Shown here in pieces: positions 25,013-64,000 of a stretch of DNA of 64,000 bases. A program made the translations under genes and the position numbers. Numbering within the stretch: position 1 is the stretch's first letter; the number at the start of each line of letters is the position of its first letter. Source of the DNA: Maea johnstoni. Taxonomy: Eukaryota > Annelida > Polychaeta > Spionida > Magelonidae. The stretch lies in NCBI GenBank assembly GCA_963942565.1, contig OZ012694.1, positions 34,022,431 to 34,086,430 of the forward strand. The letters are read 5' to 3'. The notes under the pieces are model-generated. The model was not told the DNA's origin, did not search any database, and saw nothing but the letters and a program-made list of their open reading frames with translations.

Positions 25013-25592
25013 TACCGTAATTTCGCGTGTATAAGACGCACTTTTTTACACACATTTTTACCCATAATACGGGGGTGCGTCTTATACACAGAGCTAGAAA
25101 TCCAGGGTGTTTTACATCGAGTCCTCAGGACGGAAATCGATGACCCGACATTACCGCACCCCATATCAGAGTAAGCCTCTGGTATGCTTTCATTTAAATT
25201 GCGTTTCTAACATGTTTAGCACGTTTCAACTTCAGCGGTACGGGTAAAACATTATAAGTCCTATCTAGCCGTAGACAACTTAGTGATTTGTTTGTGTTAC
25301 CAGGCCTGTCCAGCCGGATCTATTTTAGGCACACTAATTTCAATACACTGCATAGATGTCCGAGCCCCCATTGTCTTTAGAGCAGCATTATAAGTGAATT
25401 CAAAATACAATTAACCTAATGTTTGTCCGAATCCACTGCTAGTTTGTTCTTTTTTTAAAAGATAGCTAGGTACATGGGCCGAAAAGGGGGTGCGCACTAT
25501 ACACAGGGCTAACGTCTATACACCGTTTTAAAGGCCTGAACAAGGGGTGCGTCTTATATACGGGTGCATCTTATACACGCGAATTTACGGTA
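25013..25592. mobile_element. 580-bp MITE with GTATAAGACGCAC-type ends
   Basis: Inverted ends TACCGTAATTTCGCGTGTAT and the complement of TACCGTAAATTCGCGTGTAT, followed on both sides by an AAGACGCA(C) or AAGATGCA core and internal GGGGTGCGTCTTATA repeats. TA flanks suggest a Tc1/mariner-like mover. No ORF. Confidence 0.8.
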
Positions 25593-27264
25593 CAAAATAC
25601 ACACATACTATACATATACTTCGAATGGTGAATATATTGTAATTTTTTACTTCATTGCTATGAGAAAATTATCAAATATCTTACCAGAAATATTATTAAG
25701 TACCTCCACACCGTATTTTAGCATGGGTTTTACGAAGTTGTAATTTTTCTGTTAAACTTGGGTAAGACTGGGTATTCCTTACAACTTTATGACGCCAAAT
25801 GGCACTAGAGAAATGGCCTATATGTTTAGTAATTTCATCAGTCAGAGAATTGAATTGCTCCCTTTATGTATATAATACACACACCAATTAAACCTGTAAT
25901 TGCAATGAACTCTTATGCACATATTCCATACTTAGTACACTGTCATGGTGAGGATGGAATTAATCTAGGTTAAAGAATAATCTTTGCTCTTTAACAGTAA
26001 ACGTAAAATTATTACACAACATGAATGATATAGTATAACAACATACTTTAATTTCCATGCAAACATGCAATGGACATACTGGTCAAAACACTAAATTGAA
26101 AGAGCATTATACATATCATAATCAAAACTGAAATCCTTGAATTGAAATCAAATTAAAATTTGAGACATGTATGTTCGTACAATACTAATCTAATTATCAT
26201 GTTAATGTAAAGACATAAATAGTCGTAATCCATGTTTCTAAACATATGAATGTGAGTGGTATTGCAAAGGAAGAAAATGATGTATATAAATGTCTTTGAA
26301 ACTACCTGTTCATATCTTGAGGTTTTTTGATGCCAGTTGCTCCACTGACAATCCCTATCGCAATGGGAAAGTAGGTGCCCTTTAAGTCTAGAGAGTTTAC
26401 CTGCATTTTCTAACGCCGGCAAGGCTGACGCCTAGGAATGCCTTCTCCTCTTATATATGAAGGTATACAGCTTTTGGTAGCGGCCATTTTGAATTCCAAT
26501 ATGGCCACCAGTTCCCAGGGCACCCGATGCTAAAATGTATTCAGGTTAATAAGTCAGTGATAATCTGTGTCAATGCCAAGTAATATGGGCTCAGGTCAGT
26601 AAAAAAACCTTAATTGCCTCAAGTGTTCCACTACCAGCCAATTTAACAGTTGCGACAATAACATGTGAATAAGGCTGAAAATGTTCGATATTTTATTAAA
26701 AGGGGTTCTAGGTTCATAATCCAAAAGCAGAACTTTCATTAAACTTCAACCACGATTGTGATAGAATATACTTCTGGGCTACTGTATTACTCCCTACATA
26801 TATCATTGAAAAAAAACTTTCATTGAAAGGGGTAGGATTTATTAATGATGCCAAATCTTCAGATTTTCATTTAGGTTTCCAAATAACCTCTTTTTAACTT
26901 GAACTCAGGGTCAAGGTCACAGCCAGTCATGCCACAAATGGCACTAGGTAGAGTATGATATGCCTTCTAAAACTATCTACCCTAATCCCATCTTTTTTCC
27001 AGTATATTTCCCCTAAAACTGGTCATCAGGCTTATCCTGGGGTGGTCTGATTAACCAGTTCTAGAAAAAATCTGACCGTGTTCCCAAATGGTGGCATGGT
27101 ACTTTCATAAATCCCAGACACTCCACTTTCATTTGAGACCAAGAAAAAAGAGCTACTCAGTGGGGTAATTGAAATTACCATTTTTGGCTTTTGGCTTTTA
27201 GTCTATGTGAGATTGAGAGATTTTAAGTTAAGTATGGGCCTCCAGCTTTCTTACCTCTTTTCCA
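25593..27264. other. Non-coding, nothing recognised
   Basis: No supported gene. About 26460-26510 has a GGCCATTTTGAATTCCAATA-type sequence common in non-coding repeats. Confidence 0.35.
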
Positions 27265-28375
27265 CTAAAAATAGGAAAGAGTAGAAGCCAGTCCCATCTT
27301 TGATCTAAAGCGAGATTGTGGCTCTCCCTCGTTGAGACCAGAGCAGAACGAACAGTTCCATAAATTTGATAAGGTTAACCATTTGGGTCGTCTGGAGCAC
27401 CCCCATGTCATGTCAAAAATGACATTGCTCCTACTCTGGCCCAAATGCTTCAAGTCACCCCCCATCCACACCCCTACTGGGTCAAGCAGATCACTTTTGA
27501 GATGCCCCAACCCGGCCTCTGCATGAGGAAGCACAAGATCCTCTTCCCAATGCACCTCCCTAGCCTTATGGTGCAGGCCAGTTATAGCGACGCAGATAAG
27601 CCAATGGATTGTGTGGATTTTAAATCATCATTAATCCTTGATTTTATGTATGCTACCACATCGTTTTTTTTTCATTGGAGACTCAGGAGTTCCTCCTCCT
27701 GGGCAGCTGCTGGGAACTTCCTTGAGAATACTGACTTCCCCATAAAGTGCCGGAGTCTCTATTGGCTATAGAGTGACATGTTTCCTGGAAACGTAGGGAA
27801 CCGGAAGCGGAACTTCTCTGCCGTCCAGGTTGCTCGTCTCACCAACACATCCCCTTGGGGGTCAACTAAATCAGGGATAGACACCAGGTTTGAAACTGGT
27901 TGGCTGGCTGATTGTTGCTGAGGACGTGTTGGAGCCATTTCATCCCACATGATGACATCAATCTCTCATTTCGGCGGAATGTTGAGACAGTGCAGCCATA
28001 TGTCCTGGGATGCCAGGCAGGCAAACTGGGCGGAGGGGTTTGAATCACGGAGAACTGGGGGCTAGGTGGCGTCAGCAGCCTGGTTATTGCTTGTGGTTGC
28101 AAAGCAAGAGGTTCCACCCTCATGAGGAGGATGGCATATTCTTCTGCAGGGGTGAGGCACTTTGGAAGGAGTACGAATTGGCAGAAAAAAGTTCCTCGAA
28201 ACTGTACTGGAGCGCAGACAATCAGGGAAATACTATTGTCAGAGTTGCAAATGGCATCACAAGCTTCAAAATGTGAACAGGTAATGTATATCGATAGAAA
28301 TAGCATCGTTACAAACCGAAACATTTCAAAACTAGTTCCAGCAAAGTCTAGAGTCACAACAAAGATTGGACACAT
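27265..28375 (-). other. Unassigned coding-like stretch
   Basis: GC-richer than its surroundings, with overlapping open minus frames: 27866-28375 (169 codons; AEEYAILLMRVEPLAL, then a Pro/Ser-rich part and WHPRTYGC) and 27759-27950 (PQQQSASQPVSNLVSIPDLV). No family recognised; it could be a decayed gene or the coding remnant of a repeat. Confidence 0.3.
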
Positions 28376-29567
28376 GCTATTTGTACAGGTATATTATACA
28401 ATAACATTTATCAACAATAGCAATACGCATCTTATATAGTAAGACAGTTTTTAAGTGGACGTCAACCATATCTCAGAAATCAGTACATTTCGAAAAAAGA
28501 TACCATTGGATGCGTAATGACCAAGGCATTTCAAGCCTAAACTACTGTATACCATTTTAATTTTTTGCACTCGGCCGGACGGTGATGCACATTTCAACTT
28601 TTGAATTCAGGTGTTGAATGACAAACTATGGTGTTTGATATTAGATAGAAATCGTTAATCCAAAAATTGGTGCGCTGTTTAAAAAATACTAACTCCTTGG
28701 ATGCACAAATAAATTGGCACAAAATCAACATGGTATGCAGTATATGTACATATTACTTCGTAAATGGATTTAACATGCTCCAAAGGGAATATACTAGGAA
28801 GGGCACATATGTGTGTGTATGTATGTATATAAATCCTTGCCTTTTAACAATGTAGGCCTTAAGTACTTTAACTATTCTTACGATCTTTATCAATGTACAA
28901 ATATTAATAGTTTTGAAAACTGGATAAAAGCGTATTAGAAGCTACGGAACATTGAAATGTTTGTTGCGAAGTTATGACGTACATAACCATCTACCTTGTC
29001 AAGCACACTAGTCATCCTGTAGTTATGTCTGGTTATTACATTAAAGATGCGTTTTGGAATTAAGGTAAAAGACAGAAAATAACATGCCATATTACATCAA
29101 AATTTCCCTTGTTCCTAAGAAAAACATGCCATATCGTAACAAAATTCCCCCGTCATAAATTAGCCATATACGATATGGTGAATAGGTGCTTTTTGTCATG
29201 AATGAGACAAATCTAAAATACACACTCTCGGTTATAGGTAAATATAGATTTTCAACATCTTAAAATCATCAACCTTGCTGATGTTATGGGAACTTTAAAA
29301 CCTAACATACAAAAGAGAGACATAGGTGAAGCTTGACAGATTTCTGCAAATATTAAGTATTAGCGATCCATGAATATCAAAATGAACAAATACATCAACA
29401 TGCGACATTCTTGGGGCTTGTATACAAGTGTTTCATCTTCAAAGACAATTTTATGTCAATTCACTTGCAGTATAAACAAAAAGAAACGATCACAGGTGAA
29501 GCTGTCTGCCAAACAGCATAACATATGAGAAAATAGCCAAATAGATCAATGTTTGATATACACAAAT
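28376..29567. other. Non-coding, nothing recognised
   Basis: AT-rich, no supported feature. Confidence 0.4.
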
Positions 29568-29850
29568 ACTGTAGAGTGGCAAATTTTTCTGTGAGTTTTA
29601 TCTTCCTCTTTTGTCAACGAATGCTTTCAAATGGGAATAAACAACACAGGAAAAAACAATACAGTATATGTCCAGACTTAACAAACACGGAGAAATCCTT
29701 GTCCTTACCCATTAATTTTTCAGGTATACGTTTACATGAAACGGGAAAATTATAAACGGAAAAAAAGACATCTTCGGAAATATTAGAAAAGTAAACACCC
29801 AAAAATGAAATATTAGGGAAATAGCCAGAAAAAATAGCCATTCTATAGTG
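29568..29850. mobile_element. MITE, CTGTAGAAT-ended family, copy B
   Basis: Reverse-orientation relative of 12397-12719. Ends CTGTAGAGTGGCAAATTTTT and the complement of CACTATAGAATGGCTATTTT. Shares the internal AATGGGTAAGGACAAGGAT and ACTGTATTGTTTTTTCCTGT with copy A. Confidence 0.8.
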
Positions 29851-30197
29851 CCATACAACGTTTCTTGATAGAACATAAGTCTCTCCCTGCACAAATAGAA
29901 GAAATGTAGGAAAATCTGAAAAATATCCTCATTCAATGCGCGCTTATAAGAAGTGATACTTAAACCATTTAGACTAGAGAATTATTACAAGCTTGTCATA
30001 GGCATTATAAAATGAATATATATGCAGGTGACCATGGATATGACAGCCTCAATAGGACCAGGAAAATTGGTCCGTCATATGCAAAATCCGTCGTATACAT
30101 ATGACGGATACTTGATATGCATTAGACTGGGGCCAAGCATATCGTCTGTCATATACAACAATCTGTTGTACAGTGGTACGTCATATCCAAGTTCACC

Positions 30198-30425
<228 letters not shown>

Positions 30426-30429
30426 TCGA

Positions 30430-59656
<29,227 letters not shown>

Positions 59657-59812
59657 CTGGGGAAGATTAAGATAAACAAAAAAATCACTAAAATTTCTGC
59701 CGACACATTCAGCAACATTCTAAATCCATGAGAATTAGACGTGGTATCAAATGCATAGCAACGTTAAAGTATATTTGGAAAGGTTGGTTTATGGTTAAAT
59801 TGTACTTAAGGT

Positions 59813-60760
<948 letters not shown>

Positions 60761-61112
60761 AAAAAAAAGTAAATTCCGAACGAGGACATGCAAACACACA
60801 CGCACACACGTAGACCCTCCGTGCCGTAACGTTACGGCCCCCATGCTTGTTGCTACCCGAGCGAGGCAGTGATTGGCTATCTATTTTAGTAACTTTGCAG
60901 AACACAAAAAAATATTTTAAAAAAAAATTCCGGACGAGGATCTTAAGAATTTTTTTTTTTTTTTTTTTTTTAGATTTTCGGACTTCTAAAGAAAAAAAAT
61001 AAAAATAGAATTCTTTTTTTCAGTGGTCCTAATAGGCTTCCGTATAAGCGGTCTTAGAAATGTTCTTTTTACTTAATAGAACAGACAAGCAAACACACAC
61101 GCACACACACGT

Positions 61113-61447
61113 CTGTTAAAACGCATAATGTAATAAACGTTGCGAAATGTAATACCTACGCATAATGTAATACAAAATCGTTGCGAAATGTAATACCTAC
61201 GCATAATGTAATAAAAAATCGTTGCGAAATGTAATACCTACGCATAATGTAATAAAAAATCGTTGCGAAATGTAATACCTACGCATAATGTAATAAAAAA
61301 TTGTTGCGAAATGTAATACCTACGCATAATGTAATACGAAATTTTCACGAAATGTAATAGCACAAGGTACGCATAATGTAATAAAAAATCGTTGCGAAAT
61401 GTAATACCTACGCATAATGTAATAAGAATTATTCACGAAATGTAATC
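61113..61447. repeat. 41-bp minisatellite
   Basis: About eight copies of a 41-base unit made of two related halves, CGCATAATGTAATA and GCGAAATGTAATAC. Later copies carry TTCACGAAATGTAATA variants. Confidence 0.93.
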
Positions 61448-61685
61448 ATGTAGGCTGGTTTCGCCCATATCTAACTGTTCTGGTTATGTGGTCTGCCATG
61501 ATTGCTATTTTCAAAATCAAACCAGCCTGCTGTATATGCTCCCACAAATAGTAGGAATTCACCCAATTCAGCTGACCCCGTTGAAAGCTCATGAATCTTT
61601 GATCGCCAAATATATACAGGCCACCAGTTGGCCTTAAGCTAGTGACATCAGGGAAAACCTGCAATGATTTCCTGATGCAAATCAA
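61446..61685 (-). other. Exon-like open frame of unknown identity
   Basis: Seventy-nine codons containing VFPDVTSLRPTGGLYIFGDQ, loosely like LamG/pentraxin sheets, with an AG acceptor candidate just upstream (ATTGCAG). No domain can be assigned firmly; it could be an upstream exon of the channel gene or chance. Confidence 0.25.
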
Positions 61686-61989
61686 AGCAAAAATACAACA
61701 AGAAAGTGGCGAAAATTAAGACTGTAACATGAAAATGGTGAAAACTAAAACTTAATCGGTAGATGACAAATATCTACCAGTTCATTATAACATAAATTCC
61801 AATTGAGTTGATTATATGAGAAAAAAACAGATTTAAAGGGGAAAATGAAATCTCCACCAGAATGACACAAAGAACATAATCGACCCATTGTTAAAAGGCC
61901 ACCATAGATTAAAACAGCACACCTGCCAAAGACTAAAAAAATGATTTGGGGTGTTAATTTTTGATAACAAAAATATTTGACTTGCTATT

Positions 61990-64000
61990 GTATAGGGTCA
62001 TTCCGGCTCAAGTGACCCAATTTTCAAAAAAGTCGCCAGGTGACCATCTTAGATTTTGACGAAACTTCACTCATTTGTGCCTTTATGTTTAAGAAAATTG
62101 CACGAAAAATTTCAGTTCCAAATTCCAAAGGATTTTGAGAAAAGTGAGGTTAAAGGCATGGGGGTGTATTTTCACTCATGAATTTAAATAGTGTGTTGGA
62201 CCATTTTCAGAAGCTCACAGTTTTTTTTTAATTTTAGGTGCAAAGCCTACATTTGCTACTATTATTAACTGATACCTAGAGAAACACATTATGAATTTTC
62301 TTTTTTCATATCCCTTATGTGTACTGAGATAAAGAGGTCCAAAATGTGATTTTCGTTCAATTTCTTTATTTTTTCAGTTTTCAGGCCATTTTTACTTCCA
62401 TGCCATTCATATTTGATGTAATGTTTTACTTGATTTATATTATCTATTCATAGGGGATTCTAGTAAAGTCAAGATGTTTTTCTAAAAAGGTCCAATTTTG
62501 ACACAGTTGGTGGGCAAAAGTTGGCCGGTATCAAATTTGTAGTAATTTTGCCTATCTTAAAAGCTGAGTTTGTCCATGAAGTGAAATATCTAATAACTTC
62601 AGCTTATAATATATTAATCTAACATGTATCAGCTACATTTAAACCAAGTTTTGTTTTGTGGTCTCAATTCCTTCACATAAAAAACTACTTTTACTAATGG
62701 ACTAGAGCGACTGTTTCAGGTCTATCAGTCAACTTTAAGGCCTATGTAAAAATACAGTTATAATTTCACACTGGTAGGATTTAACTTATTCAGTACACAG
62801 ACATTTAAAATATTAATAACATTAATTGGTTTTGTTGATATTTTTAGTGTTTTTGAGATAAAATGGTCTAAAATCATGCTTTTGTTCTTTGTTCTTTGTT
62901 AATATTTTAGTATTACTAGTATTCAGGGCGCTTGTTGCATGTTCCTCCTAATTCACATTGGGTGACTAGTTCTAATTGATCTATATTATATACTTGTAAT
63001 TGCTTTCTTAAGAAATTCAAGCTTTTAAAAATAAGTCCAAATTTTTGGTACATCTGCTTTCCAGATATTGGCCCTGAACAAAACGTACCTATATTGCCCC
63101 TGTTTTCATGGTTCAATTTGACCATGTAGTGAAATACAAACTGCCGTCACATTGTAATATTTCCAATGTACTGAGATAAGCTGTTCATATGTTTAGGGGT
63201 CTTTTTGGTTGATTGGTCACTTTGAAGTCATCCGTCGTAAAGTATGTAATGCTAAAATTACAAAGATGATATTCACTATAGTTTTAGTACATCAACAAAT
63301 AGAGAATCAGATTTTGAAATCAATTTATTTTTGCTACTACTTACTAGTATTTAGACAAAATGAACCAAAATTGAGTTTTTTGTTACTTCTATACAATCTT
63401 AAAGGAAATGCATACATGATGCAAATTTATTATTTCATTTTTAATGTCTGTTTAGAGGATTTTAGTAATACGATTCTTACGATAATAAACTTTGTTTTGC
63501 GGTCTCAATTCCTTCATATGAAACACCTGCTTTAGCTTCTACTCATAGACTGTAGTGACCGTGTCAGGTCTATCGGTCAACTTTGTGGTCTCCTTATAAA
63601 CATAGTCATAAAGACACAGCGGTAGTATTTGACAATCAAAAAATCATATTTTGGATTAATTTTGTTTATACATTAAGGCGTTTTAGAGATAAACTACAAT
63701 TGTTTTTTTTGTTAAATTATTTATTGATTTTTTAAAGATTTTAGAGCACTTTTTGTACTTTGTCATCCATATTAGGTGACTTGTTTTTTCTTGAGTTATA
63801 CTTGTAGTTACTGCCAGAAAAATTAAGTGTCCAAATATTTGTACAAAATATTGGCCTAGATCAAAGTTTGCCTACACTGCCCCTGTTTTAAGCTTTGATT
63901 TGACCATGCAGAGAAACATTTACCTTTTGATACATGAAAAGTACTAATATAGGCTGTTAATACACCCAGTTTGCTTTTATGGTTTTCATTCCTTCACCAT
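61990..64000. repeat. Diverged tandem repeats, period about 850 bp
   Basis: The segment at about 62640-62790 (GTGGTCTCAATTCCTTCACA, CAGGTCTATCAGTCAACTTT) recurs at about 63490-63640 (GCGGTCTCAATTCCTTCATA, CAGGTCTATCGGTCAACTTT) and again begins at about 63965. Intervening blocks (ATATTGGCCCTGAACAAA and ATATTGGCCTAGATCAAA; TTGCCCCTGTTTTC and CTGCCCCTGTTTTA) also correspond. No ORF. Confidence 0.75.

Noticed and set aside
61113-61447. CRISPR-like array of regular repeats
   Set aside because: The whole 41-bp unit is repeated with no unique spacers, and the genome is eukaryotic; it is a minisatellite.

Overview
Overall. This is AT-rich metazoan DNA: multi-exon genes with GT-AG introns, non-LTR retrotransposons, tRNA-type SINEs, Helitrons, MITEs and very long (AT)n arrays, plus one 200-N scaffold gap. 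The protein modules (kringle, LDL-receptor class A, MAM, DEG/ENaC) and the transposon mix suit a marine invertebrate, perhaps an echinoderm, hemichordate or amphioxus-like deuterostome or a lophotrochozoan. The species cannot be fixed from the window.

Layout. 1-9.2 kb: a degraded non-LTR retrotransposon on the minus strand (RT and endonuclease at 1-2.4 kb, ORF1 at 6.75-9.14 kb), split by a 1.8-kb foldback element and a 2.4-kb block of diverged repeats. 9.26-17.1 kb: two head-to-tail pairs of Helitron-like elements, one carrying a nested 777-bp MITE, with MITE and LINE fragments between the pairs. 17.5-18.3 kb: a frameshifted SGNH-hydrolase-like ORF. 18.3-30.2 kb: almost gene-free, with several MITEs, a TTAA-flanked 1.6-kb element and one unassigned coding-like stretch.

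30.4-59.7 kb, the main find: a single minus-strand gene reconstructed here as 21 exons whose splice phases agree at every junction, giving about 1,511 codons before the stop. Reading 5' to 3' (high to low coordinate) it encodes kringle, kringle, LDLa, kringle, LDLa, kringle, MAM, LDLa, LDLa, a Thr/Asn-rich linker, and then the DEG/ENaC (ASC) channel ectodomain and second transmembrane helix. Within the channel part, the loop that is about 20 residues in ASIC1 (the knuckle region) is expanded to roughly 480 residues, mostly in one 1.3-kb exon. The 5' end, including the first transmembrane helix and start codon, is not seen in the window. The introns hold nearly all of the window's long (AT)n arrays, a 5.5-kb PIF/Harbinger transposon, SINEs and MITEs.

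59.8-64 kb: a long (AT)n tract with the assembly gap, a 41-bp minisatellite and diverged tandem repeats of about 850 bp.

How the genes work together. Only one host gene is well supported. The rest are mobile elements or their remains. The channel gene joins adhesion/protease-type extracellular modules to a sodium-channel pore, suggesting a channel tethered to or sensing an extracellular ligand or matrix. That role is inference from architecture alone.
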